Shown here: positions 7,713 through 15,664 of the stretch, in pieces
Layout of the letters: the number at the start of each line of letters is the position of its first letter
Position numbering within the stretch: position 1 is the stretch's first letter
NCBI GenBank assembly: GCA_023150555.1
Contig: JAKLKQ010000016.1
Span: 50,507-114,506, forward strand
DNA: 64,000 bases
DNA from: Planctomycetota bacterium
GTDB taxonomy: Bacteria; Planctomycetota; SZUA-567; H5-PLA8
Direction of reading: 5' to 3'
The notes under the pieces: generated by a model
Told to the model about the DNA's origin: nothing
The model's input: the letters and a program-made list of their open reading frames with translations, nothing else
Database searches by the model: none
Translations under genes and position numbers: made by a program

Positions 7713-9314
7713 ATGGCCAGACGGAGCACGGGAGCAGCGGTGGCCGAACGGCACGACACGCAACCTCCGGCCGGTGACGCTCGGGACGACCGGGCGCTGC
7801 TGGAGGCCATCGCGGGGCAGAAGGACCGCGATGCCTTCGCCGCGCTGGCCGAACGCCACGAACGCGCCGCGTACAATCTGGCCCTGCACCTTACCCACAA
7901 TCCCGGGATCGCCGAGGAGGCGCTGCAGGAGGCCCTGCTGCGCGCGTGGCGCTTTGCGCACACTTTCGGCGAGGACGGCAGCGTCCGCAGCTGGCTGCTG
8001 CGCATCGTTGCGCACGAGAGCCTGCGCCTGATGCGCGGAAGACTACGGGACCGCAAAGAGATGAACGCTGACGAAACGATTGAGACCGTCGCGGAGCGCG
8101 CTGCTCCCGACGAGAAGGCCGCGCAGGACGAGCAACTCGCCGCGCTGCGCCGCTGCGTCGACGCGCTGCCGTCGATGGAGCGGCAGGTGGTGGCGCTGTA
8201 CTACCTGGCCGGCATGGAGCAGCGCGAGATCGGCGACGAGCTGGCGCTCAGCCAGCAGGTCGTCAGCTACCGCATCAAGGAAGCGCTCAAGCGCCTGCGC
8301 GCAGGGCTGACGGCAGCGGGCTTTGCCGCAGCGATGCCGCTGCTGGACGGGCCGGGCCTGGGCGCGGTGCTGGAGTCGGGCGCACCGGCGCCGGCCCACG
8401 CCGTCGCGGGAGCGCTCGCGAAAATCGGAGGCCTCTCCGCCGGGCGTCTGGCCGGAGCCAGCGCGCGCGCGACGCGCCGCGCGGCCGCCGCGAAGTGGGG
8501 CGCCGCGCCGGTGATCGCCGGCTTGCTGGCGGTGGTCGCTGTGGGCGCCGCGGTCTGGGTCTCGCAGGAGGAACCGCCGGGCGCGAAGGCCGAAGCGTCG
8601 CCCGCCGTTGCGCCCACTGCCGCTGCCGCCGCCGAGGCCAAGGCCGAGATCCTGGTGGATGAGGACTTCAGCGGGACACAGGTAAGTCCGTTCGTCACCC
8701 ACCAGATGCGCAAAGTCGGGGCTGGGCGCATCTTCGCGGTGCAAAAACAGGGCGCCTTGTGCCTGATCGCGGGCGGATCCGACGTCACCATCGATGAGCG
8801 GAAGCCGTACCCCGTATGCGACCTGGAGTCCATAGCGGTTCCGGCGAAGGGCCAGCCGCTGCTGGTGTGGATACCCAACCGCAGCCTGTTGCGGGACGGG
8901 CCGTACAAGGTGGCGTTTACTTTCGAAAGCCAGGACGGCACGATCCTGCACGAATCCGAGCAGGCCAGTACGGCGCAGGACGCCGATGTCACGATGGCGC
9001 TAAAGGACGCGGCAGGCCCCATGGAAGCCGACGAAGGATCCCTGCGCTACATCGGAGTCCTCTTCAGCCCGGTGGGCCGCGTGGCGGTGCTGAAGGACGA
9101 CGGCTCGCTGCAGGACATCACCCGCAAGGGCGGCGTTCCGGTCGAGAGCGTGCGGATGCGATTGCGCGCGAGCGCAGGGCCGGGCAAGGGCTTCATTATC
9201 TGGTTTATCGACCGGATACGCGTGCAGCGGTTGGCGCGGTGGCCGGAGAACGGACGCATCGAGATCCCGGAAGGATTCCACTACAATCCGGACTGGGCGC
9301 CGGAGAAGCCCTGA
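7713..9314 (+). CDS. ECF sigma factor fused to a membrane anchor and extracytoplasmic domain
   Basis: A 533-aa one-protein signalling system. Residues 30-100 form sigma region 2 (LAERHERAAYNLALHLTHN...AEEALQEALLRAWR). Residues about 145-195 form region 4 with its helix-turn-helix (PSMERQVVALYYLAGMEQRE, then SQQVVSYRIKEALKRL). After a linker comes one membrane segment (APVIAGLLAVVAVGAAVWV), then about 230 residues outside the cytoplasm with a beta-sandwich feel (VDEDFSG start, FIIWFIDRIRVQRL end). The start is the ATG at 7713; longer open sequence upstream overlaps the tRNA side and lacks sigma homology. Such C-terminally extended ECFs are known in Planctomycetes. It is convergent with a second one at 9328. 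The ligand is unknown. Confidence 0.85.
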   Translation: MARRSTGAAVAERHDTQPPAGDARDDRALLEAIAGQKDRDAFAALAERHERAAYNLALHLTHNPGIAEEALQEALLRAWRFAHTFGEDGSVRSWLLRIVAHESLRLMRGRLRDRKEMNADETIETVAERAAPDEKAAQDEQLAALRRCVDALPSMERQVVALYYLAGMEQREIGDELALSQQVVSYRIKEALKRLRAGLTAAGFAAAMPLLDGPGLGAVLESGAPAPAHAVAGALAKIGGLSAGRLAGASARATRRAAAAKWGAAPVIAGLLAVVAVGAAVWVSQEEPPGAKAEASPAVAPTAAAAAEAKAEILVDEDFSGTQVSPFVTHQMRKVGAGRIFAVQKQGALCLIAGGSDVTIDERKPYPVCDLESIAVPAKGQPLLVWIPNRSLLRDGPYKVAFTFESQDGTILHESEQASTAQDADVTMALKDAAGPMEADEGSLRYIGVLFSPVGRVAVLKDDGSLQDITRKGGVPVESVRMRLRASAGPGKGFIIWFIDRIRVQRLARWPENGRIEIPEGFHYNPDWAPEKP

Positions 9315-9327
9315 CGCGGCGCCGTTC

Positions 9328-11511
9328 CTATTCGTCCACCGGGAAGAGCAGATCCTCCTTCAACAGCGGGCGCACCTCGACGTTGCGCACGCGCAGGAAG
9401 TCGTGCGCGGCGACGCCAAAGCCGGCGTTCTTCATCGCGCGGAATTTGCACCAGCCGGGCCGGCCGGTCGTCGTTCCGTTCTTCCAGGGCTCATCTATCC
9501 AGTTATCGTCCGCTGGGACATTGCCGAGCATCTCTTCCATGTTCCAGACGCGCGAGGTGGCGCGCACGCCCTTTTCGTCGATCCAGACCTGGATGTGGAA
9601 AAGCACCGGCAGCGGGCGCACGGTCAGGTTCCAGTAGGTGCCCAGGAAATTGAAGCGGTTGGGCTGCACCACGCCGACGTGGAAGGGCAGGCGGTCGCCG
9701 GTGCCCGTGTACTCCACCACGCCGCGTGCCTCGAAGGACTCTGTGCGGTTCTTTCCGAAGTACAGGTAGGTCGCCAGTTCCTGCAGCTTGCCGCCGTTGG
9801 GCTGGAAGGTGAATACCGCGCCGGCCGCCGTCTGCTCGGCCTTCCACGTTCCCGAGGGCACGCCGGGCACGAGGTAATCGCTGGCGGCGATGGGCTGCCA
9901 GGGTGGCGCGAGGCTGGCGCCTTCGCGTTCGGATTTGCGCGCCAGCGCGGCCTCGGCGTCGGCGCGGGCCTTGGCCACATCGGCCTCCTCGGCCGGGCGC
10001 ACACGCAGGTCGTCGAGCGCCAGGCTAATGCCGGCGAGGTACAGGCGCAGTTCCTTCCCTTCGTGCGGACCGTGGACGCTTACGCCGTTGAGCTCCTTGT
10101 CGACGTAGTAGACGATCAGGCGTTTGCCGTTCTCGGCCCAGGTGAAGATGCGTGACCGGAGCCAGTCTTCGGGGCGCTTGGGCGGCTCCGTGCGGCTGGT
10201 GACGTTGAATTGGCGGTTCTGCAGCGGCGCGCGGGTCTGCTTGGAAGGCCACTCGACCAGGCCGCCGGCGAATTGACGGAAGAAGCCGCGCTCGAAGGCA
10301 ATCTCCAGCGGCGCGTCGTCCAGTGCCACGGGCAGCACGACGCCGCGGCACTTGTCGAGCACCAGCGCGCCGGCGGATTTGCCGTCCGGCGTCCAGCGCA
10401 CGCCGTCCGTCGCGGCATCCCACGAAACGCGGGCTTCGCGGCGCGAGTACGTGTCGTATTGGTCGTAGAAGAGTTCGTACGAGGTGAGAGTCGCCAATTC
10501 GGCGGGCAGTCTCTTGTCGAAGCGCCACCAGAGCTTATAGCCGTCCGGCGTTGACTCGCCGGCGGACGCTGCGGTGGCCGCTTGCGCCGGGGCATCCGTT
10601 GGCACGTTGCCGGGCCAGAAGAGTGCCGCGCCGGTCGCCGCAGCGCCCGCGGCCAGCAGTCCTGCGACGGCGAACACGGACTTGGCCGAGCCCGCGCCGG
10701 CCGTGGCCAGGCGGCGGGAAAGGCGTTCGCCGAGCTGCGCGAGTTTCACCACGCCGGTCTGTGGCAGCAGGCTGGCCGGCGGCGCGGCGAAGGTATCCTG
10801 CAGCAGCAGCGGCAGCGCGGCGGGCATGCTTCCGTAGCCGACGCGGCCCAGGTTCGAACGGAGTTTCTCGAGCGCGCGCTTCAGGCGCTCGCTGACGGTG
10901 GTCTGGCGGCAGCCGATCATCTCGGCGATCTCGACCTGCGTGAATCCCGAACCGTAATGCAGCAGCACCGGCAGGCGCAGCGCATCGGGCAGGCCGTTGA
11001 CCATGTTGTATAGGGCTTCCTTGATCTCGCGGCGCTCGACGTCGGCCTCGCGGGCTTGCGGCGCGGGCGCCTCGAGCGCCTCCAGGCTGTCGCCCAACAT
11101 ATCGGGTTTGCTCCTTCGCGAACGGATCGCGTTCATGGCCTTGCGGCTGGCGACCTTAAAGAGCCAGCTCTTGAGGTTCGTGATCTCGCGGTGCTTGCGG
11201 GCCACGCTGGTCCACAACACCACGAAGGTGTCCTGCACCACGTCCTCACTGCCGGGGGCGTCCTGCAGGATGCTGCGCACGAAGGCGTAGAGTTTCCCTT
11301 CCCAGCGTTCGACGAGTTCCTCCAGCGCGGCGTGGCGGTCGGCTCCGCTGGCCGACTCGTCGGCCAGCCGCGCCAGCAGCCGCGCGTCGGCCGGGTCGGA
11401 AGCGTGGGCCTCCGCCGGTGCACCGGCGATGGAATCGCTGGATTCGGGAACGGGTGCGCTCATGCCGTACGCCAATCCCCCGGTTCTGCGTGCATTCAGG
11501 GCCTTGCCCAT
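9328..11511 (-). CDS. ECF sigma factor fused to a membrane anchor and large extracytoplasmic domain (727 aa)
   Basis: Region 2 is seen at ELVERWEGKLYAFVRSIL...SEDVVQDTFVVLW and region 4 at LPDALRLPVLLHYGSGFTQ...CRQTTVSERLKRALEKL. A single membrane segment follows (SVFAVAGLLAAGAAATGAAL), then about 400 residues with two beta-rich parts: one around GYKLWWRFDKRLP...LVLDKCRG and one around GVVEYTGTGDRLPFHVGVV. The second resembles carbohydrate-binding or LamG-like sandwiches, but this is a guess. The start at 11511 is chosen for the AAAGGAGGAAGGGGG upstream. It lies only 13 bases from the stop of the similar sigma at 7713, in convergent order, so the two may derive from an inverted duplication. 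Confidence 0.85.
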   Translation of the reverse strand: MGKALNARRTGGLAYGMSAPVPESSDSIAGAPAEAHASDPADARLLARLADESASGADRHAALEELVERWEGKLYAFVRSILQDAPGSEDVVQDTFVVLWTSVARKHREITNLKSWLFKVASRKAMNAIRSRRSKPDMLGDSLEALEAPAPQAREADVERREIKEALYNMVNGLPDALRLPVLLHYGSGFTQVEIAEMIGCRQTTVSERLKRALEKLRSNLGRVGYGSMPAALPLLLQDTFAAPPASLLPQTGVVKLAQLGERLSRRLATAGAGSAKSVFAVAGLLAAGAAATGAALFWPGNVPTDAPAQAATAASAGESTPDGYKLWWRFDKRLPAELATLTSYELFYDQYDTYSRREARVSWDAATDGVRWTPDGKSAGALVLDKCRGVVLPVALDDAPLEIAFERGFFRQFAGGLVEWPSKQTRAPLQNRQFNVTSRTEPPKRPEDWLRSRIFTWAENGKRLIVYYVDKELNGVSVHGPHEGKELRLYLAGISLALDDLRVRPAEEADVAKARADAEAALARKSEREGASLAPPWQPIAASDYLVPGVPSGTWKAEQTAAGAVFTFQPNGGKLQELATYLYFGKNRTESFEARGVVEYTGTGDRLPFHVGVVQPNRFNFLGTYWNLTVRPLPVLFHIQVWIDEKGVRATSRVWNMEEMLGNVPADDNWIDEPWKNGTTTGRPGWCKFRAMKNAGFGVAAHDFLRVRNVEVRPLLKEDLLFPVDE

Positions 11512-11721
11512 GCGTCCCCCTTCCTCCTTTAAGTGGGGCCATGGGCGCGAAGTATCGGAGGAAAGTATACCCTTTTTAAGAATCGGTTGTCGAGAGCTAA
11601 CTTCATGCAAGCATTGATGTTATGAGATTTCCTGAGCCCCCGTCCCGAAACTTTCGAGATCCGGTGGGATTTGCCCGATAGTCCGCGCGCACCCCCCCAC
11701 TGGCTGGTTGGGAGGTGCGCG

Positions 11722-12519
11722 ATGGAGCATGCGGCGGTTGTCGAAACGATGCAGGCCCGGCCGATGGGACGCTTCGGAACGTGGGCCCTGCAGTTGGGCG
11801 GCACGTTGCTGATCCTGCTCAGCGTCCCGAACACGGTCTGCGCGGCGGTGCTGCTGCTGGGCTGGTGGGGCCTGACCTTTGAACGCCTGCGCCGCGCCGA
11901 GTTGGTCTTCTTCGCCTGCACGAACCTCTTCTTCTTCTGCATGAACGCGGCGGCGCTGAAGAACGGCGTCTTTGCTTTCGCGCAGGGCGATGTGCTGGGG
12001 ATTCCCTGCTGGGAACTGTTCATGTGGGGCTTCTACGTCGTGCATGCGCTGCGCACCGTCGGCGGGCCGGTGCCGCGGCGCTTCGACGCGCGCGCGTGGG
12101 CCGTGGCGGCGGGCTTCGTCGCGGCTTTCGCCGTAGTGCGCGACCAGCAGGTGCTCTTTGCGGTCACCACCGCGCTGCTGACTGCCGGGCTGCTGCTCTT
12201 CCACCAGAAGCACGACCTGCTCTTCGTCGCGTACCTGGTCGGGCTGGGCGCGCTGATCGAGTACGGCGGCGTGATCCGCGGGCTGTGGCACTACCCCGAC
12301 GCGCCGGCTGGCGGCGTGCCGCCGTGGTTCGTGGGCATGTGGGGCGGGGTGGGGCTGCTCCTGCGAAGGCTCTGCCTGCCGCTGCTGAATGCACCTGCGC
12401 AATGCATGCAACCTCATATGGATAAAGGAGATGTAATTCCATCTATTTCCTTTGTGCGGGCCGCGAGCTCCGGGTCGGAAGCATGGAGACAGAAGGGCAA
12501 TCTGGAGACCCACCCATGA
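11722..12519 (+). CDS. Polytopic membrane protein, first gene of the N-acyl amino acid cassette
   Basis: A 265-aa protein with about seven hydrophobic helices (LGGTLLILLSVPNTVCAAVLLL, FFACTNLFFFCMNA, WAVAAGFVAAFAVV, VLFAVTTALLTAGLLLF, LLFVAYLVGLGALIEYGG). A conserved-looking end reads LWHYPDAPAGGVPPWFVGMW. The W-x-Y-P...GVP-x-W pattern recalls carotenoid-type cyclase and related membrane enzymes, but I cannot assign a family. The start at 11722 has GGGAGGT six bases upstream. The stop overlaps the next start as ATGA (12516-12519), so translation is coupled to the acyl synthase. It may be a transporter or membrane enzyme for the product of that cassette. Confidence 0.7.
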   Translation: MEHAAVVETMQARPMGRFGTWALQLGGTLLILLSVPNTVCAAVLLLGWWGLTFERLRRAELVFFACTNLFFFCMNAAALKNGVFAFAQGDVLGIPCWELFMWGFYVVHALRTVGGPVPRRFDARAWAVAAGFVAAFAVVRDQQVLFAVTTALLTAGLLLFHQKHDLLFVAYLVGLGALIEYGGVIRGLWHYPDAPAGGVPPWFVGMWGGVGLLLRRLCLPLLNAPAQCMQPHMDKGDVIPSISFVRAASSGSEAWRQKGNLETHP

Positions 12520-13400
12520 CGCGCCACCCCGTAACCGAGTCCTGCTCCTCGCCAAGCATCAGCGCCCTCAGCCAGGCCCTGCGCGCAATCCGCGAGGAAG
12601 AGATTCCGGCGCAGGCGGCCGACGAGTTCGGCATGCACGTCGGCGCGCGCGCGGTGCGCTTCGGTTCGGGCCTGGAGTACAGCGTGCGCGTTGCCGATAC
12701 GCTCGAACTGCGCCGACGCGCGTGGCGGCTGACCTACGAGTGCTACCGCAAGAAGGGCTACGCGGGCGAGCGAGACGGCGGCCTGTGGTTCGGCCCCCAC
12801 GATGCGCGCGAAGAGACCCTGACGCTGCTGTGCGAGCGAAAAGGCCGCGCCGTCGCGACGCTGACGCTGGTCTTCGATTCGTCCTGGCGCCTGCCCGCCG
12901 ACGACCTATATGCGCCGGAACTCGAAGCGCTGCGCGCCCGCGGCCGCCGCGTCTGCGAACTGGTCAGCTTGGTCAGCGTCGAGGAAGGCCTGCGCGGTGC
13001 CGAAGTGGTGATGTACCTCTTCAAGCTGGCCTACCTGGCCGCGCGCAGACTCGAGAACGCCACCGACTTCGTGATCACCGTCAATCCGCGCCACGCGCCC
13101 TACTACGCCAACGCGCTGTTGTTCGCGCAGGTCGGCGGCGAGGTGCCCTGCCCGAAGGTCGGCGGCGCGCCGGCGGTGCTGCTGGGCCTGGACCTGGTCA
13201 ACGCCGAAGACGCCTACCGCGCGCGCTACGACGCGCTGCACGGCCGCCGCAACCGCTTCCGCTTCTTCCTGCACGAGGCCGAGACACTGACGGCGTGGAT
13301 CGGCGAACGCCGCCGCCCGCTGACGGCCGGCGAGATCGCCCGCTGCTTCCCCGGCGGCGTGCCCGTGCCCGAGTTCGACGCGCTCTCCGCGAGGGCCTGA
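12516..13400 (+). CDS. N-acyl amino acid synthase, FeeM-like (GNAT fold)
   Basis: This 294-aa protein looks like the N-acyl amino acid synthase family, which joins a fatty acyl group from ACP to an amino acid and is related in fold to acyl-homoserine-lactone synthases. Signs are the N-terminal RVADTLELRRRAWRLTYECY (substrate-entry helix), the core strand RAVATLTLVFDS, the family box CELVSLVSVEEGLRG near residue 150, and the C-terminal NPRHAPYYANALLF. There is no signal peptide. The start is at 12516 in an ATGA overlap with the membrane protein; an upstream in-frame ATG at 12483 is possible. The flavoprotein gene follows after two bases. The family is fairly sure; the amino acid used is not visible. 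Confidence 0.78.
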   Translation: MTRHPVTESCSSPSISALSQALRAIREEEIPAQAADEFGMHVGARAVRFGSGLEYSVRVADTLELRRRAWRLTYECYRKKGYAGERDGGLWFGPHDAREETLTLLCERKGRAVATLTLVFDSSWRLPADDLYAPELEALRARGRRVCELVSLVSVEEGLRGAEVVMYLFKLAYLAARRLENATDFVITVNPRHAPYYANALLFAQVGGEVPCPKVGGAPAVLLGLDLVNAEDAYRARYDALHGRRNRFRFFLHEAETLTAWIGERRRPLTAGEIARCFPGGVPVPEFDALSARA

Positions 13401-13402
13401 CC

Positions 13403-15103
13403 ATGATGCACGCGACCGAAGGCACCGCCGTCCTGAACGCCCCGCGCGCCGCCATCGCGCCGCCATCCGTTGAAGCCCGAACGGCCGCGCCGCGCCATCC
13501 CGGCGACGAGGCGCTTGCCGGCGCGCTGAAGGCCTGGCGCGCGGCCCTGGGCGAGGACGCCGTCTTCGCGAAGCAGGAAGCGCAGGCGCGCCACGGCGCG
13601 AACACGATGGGCCTGAAGCGCGAGATCCCCGCCGCGGTGGTGCCGAAGACCGCGGCCGAGGTCGCGCAGGTGGTGCGCATCGCGGCGCGCTTCCGCGTGC
13701 CGCTGTATCCCATCAGCACCGGGCGCAACTGGGGCTACGGCAGCGCCAACCCCGTGCGCGACGGCGGCGTGATCGTGGACTTGAGCAGGATGGACCGCAT
13801 CGTGGCGCTGGACGAAGAGCTGGGCCTCGTCACCGTGCAGCCCGGCGTCACCCAGGGGATGCTCGCCGAATACCTCGACGCGCGCGGCCTGGATTTCATG
13901 GTTCCCGTCACCGGTGCCGGCCCGCGCGCGAGCCTGCTGGGCAACGCGATGGAGCGCGGCTACGGCATCACGCCGCACGCCGATCACTTTGCGGCCGTAA
14001 ATGCGCTGGAAGCCGTGCTGCCCGACGGTTCACTGTACCGCAGCGGCCTGCACGACGCCGGCGGCGAGGAAGTGAACGGCGCGTTCAAGTGGGGCGTGGG
14101 GCCCTACATGGACGGGCTCTTCACGCAGGGGAACTTCGGCATCGTCACGCAGGTCACGATCGCGCTGGCACGGCGCCCTGAGCGCGTCGAGGCTTTCTTC
14201 TGCTCGTTCAAGTGCGACGCGGACCTGGAGCGCGGCGTCGAGGCCGTGCGACTGGTGCTCCGCGAACTGGGCGGCCTGAGCGGTTCGATCAACCTCATGA
14301 ACGCGCGCCGGATGCTCTCGATGGTCGAGGCCTTCCCGCGCGAGCAGGTCGGCGACGTTGAGATCATCTCCGACGCGCTGGTCGAGAAACTCGCCGCGCG
14401 CCACCAGATCACCGCGTGGACCGCGGCGGGCGCGCTCTACGGCCCCGCGCCGGTGGTCAAGGCCGCCAAGAAGCGCCTGAAGCAGATCCTCAAGCCCCTG
14501 GCGAAGCGCATCGCTTTCTTCACGCCCAAGAGCGCGCGCCTGGCGTCGAAGATCGCAAGCGCCCTGCCGGTGCTGAAGGATTCGCCCATCGCGCATGCGC
14601 TGCGGCGCATCGACGCGGCGATGCAGGTGATGGACGGCCGGCCCAGCGAGATCGCTCTGCCGCTTTCGTATTGGAAGTCGCGCGCGAAGCCCGGCGCTGA
14701 GATGGATCCGGCGCGCGACGGCTGCGGCCTGCTCTGGTACGCGCCGCTGGTACCGATGAAGGCCGCGCGCGTGCGGGCGTACGTCGAGATGGTCGAACGC
14801 GTCTGCCGCGCGCACGGCATCGAGCCGCTGATCACACTGACGTCGCTGGGCGAACGGTGCTTCGACAGCACCGTCCCGATTCTCTTCGACCGCGCGGACC
14901 CGGACGAATGCGCCCGCGCGCAGGCCTGCTTCGAGGCGCTCTTCGAGGCCGGGCGCGCGCAGGGCTTCCTGCCCTACCGCCTGAGCGTCAGCGCGATGCG
15001 CAAGATGGTCGATCCCGAGTCGGCCTTCTGGCGCCTGGGCTCGGCGCTGAAGAAGGCCGTCGATCCCGAGAACCTGATCGCGCCGGGGCGCTACGCGCTG
15101 TAA
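13403..15103 (+). CDS. VAO/4-cresol-dehydrogenase-type FAD-linked oxidase
   Basis: A 566-aa flavoprotein. The PCMH-type FAD-binding domain is clear at residues 75-265: IPAAVVPKTAAEVAQVVRIA, then PLYPISTGRNWGYGSA, then VTVQPGVTQGMLAEYL and GNAMERGYGITPHADH. The GRNWGYGSA loop is characteristic of the 4-cresol dehydrogenase/vanillyl-alcohol oxidase branch, whose members oxidise para-substituted phenols through a quinone methide. The C-terminal half (LWYAPLVPMKAARVRAYVEM...) fits the substrate-binding cap of that branch. The start is the first of two Met codons, two bases after the acyl synthase stop, so the genes are one operon. A phenolic substrate such as an N-acyl tyrosine is an inference from this pairing. 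Confidence 0.85.
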   Translation: MMHATEGTAVLNAPRAAIAPPSVEARTAAPRHPGDEALAGALKAWRAALGEDAVFAKQEAQARHGANTMGLKREIPAAVVPKTAAEVAQVVRIAARFRVPLYPISTGRNWGYGSANPVRDGGVIVDLSRMDRIVALDEELGLVTVQPGVTQGMLAEYLDARGLDFMVPVTGAGPRASLLGNAMERGYGITPHADHFAAVNALEAVLPDGSLYRSGLHDAGGEEVNGAFKWGVGPYMDGLFTQGNFGIVTQVTIALARRPERVEAFFCSFKCDADLERGVEAVRLVLRELGGLSGSINLMNARRMLSMVEAFPREQVGDVEIISDALVEKLAARHQITAWTAAGALYGPAPVVKAAKKRLKQILKPLAKRIAFFTPKSARLASKIASALPVLKDSPIAHALRRIDAAMQVMDGRPSEIALPLSYWKSRAKPGAEMDPARDGCGLLWYAPLVPMKAARVRAYVEMVERVCRAHGIEPLITLTSLGERCFDSTVPILFDRADPDECARAQACFEALFEAGRAQGFLPYRLSVSAMRKMVDPESAFWRLGSALKKAVDPENLIAPGRYAL

Positions 15104-15112
15104 GCGGATCGC

Positions 15113-15145
15113 TCACCACGAAGGCCGCGAAGGGCACGAAGAATA
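15113..15145. repeat. Quasi-periodic CACGAAGG repeat between convergent genes
   Basis: The run TCACCACGAAGGCCGCGAAG followed by GGCACGAAGAATA has units CACGAAGG, CGCGAAGG and CACGAAGA. It fills the gap between the flavoprotein stop and the convergent gene ending at 15148. Confidence 0.65.
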
Positions 15146-15147
15146 CT

Positions 15148-15525
15148 TCAGCAGGCATTGGACTGCGGGGCTTTCCTGAAGAGCCGTTCGAGCAGCCAGG
15201 CCGCCAGCGCGACCACGCTCACACCCACGATCAGATTGGCAAGCCAATAGTAGAGCGTGCCGTCCGCATCCTGCCGTACACGGACCGGCCAGCCATATGC
15301 GGTATAGAAGCCGCAGGTCCAGGAAACGGAACCCCCGCCCGAAACCCAGCCGCCCATGCCATCCGAAGCGGTCCCGCTTGTCACCGGATAGGTCGTGGTC
15401 TCGTGCCAGCAGCCCGAAGCCGGTTCGCCTCGAAAATTGAGCCACAACATCCCGCCCGAGACGAACATCAGCGCGATGCAGGTGCTCAGGTGCAGGTGGA
15501 AAGGACTGCGCGCTGTGGAAAGCAT
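15148..15525 (-). CDS. FQLHLxT-family membrane protein, copy 4 (125 aa)
   Basis: It begins MLSTARSPFHLHLSTCIALM, a variant of the signature seen at 2493, 3035 and 4540, in the first membrane helix. A short Gly/Ser/Thr-rich extracytoplasmic loop with two cysteines follows (SGCWHETTTYPV, WTCGFYTAYGWPV), then a second helix (LIVGVSVVALAAWLLERLF) and a basic tail. The GWPV residue pair matches the GWPW/GWPF box of the other copies. The start at 15525 has GGAGG immediately upstream. It lies far from the main cluster, so the family is dispersed. Function unknown. Confidence 0.72.
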   Translation of the reverse strand: MLSTARSPFHLHLSTCIALMFVSGGMLWLNFRGEPASGCWHETTTYPVTSGTASDGMGGWVSGGGSVSWTCGFYTAYGWPVRVRQDADGTLYYWLANLIVGVSVVALAAWLLERLFRKAPQSNAC

Positions 15526-15664
15526 GGAGCCTCCATTCGGAGCGCGCCGACTCGCTCGCAGTATTCGATGGTCCTTCAAGAGCGATTACGAATGGGTCCG
15601 GGATTTCTGTCAGGAATTCAGGATCATTCCGGCGTCCGGCTAACGGTTCCCGCGGAATGCGCAG

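Noticed and set aside
11722..12519. Lycopene-cyclase-type enzyme for the membrane protein
   Set aside because: The W-x-Y-P and GVP-x-W pattern is suggestive, but helix number and catalytic residues cannot be confirmed by eye and no carotenoid genes lie nearby. It is left as unknown.
12452..13402. Extension of the flavoprotein frame upstream to 12452
   Set aside because: The upstream part is an Arg/Ala/Pro-rich shadow of the acyl synthase gene. The FAD domain homology begins after the ATG at 13403.
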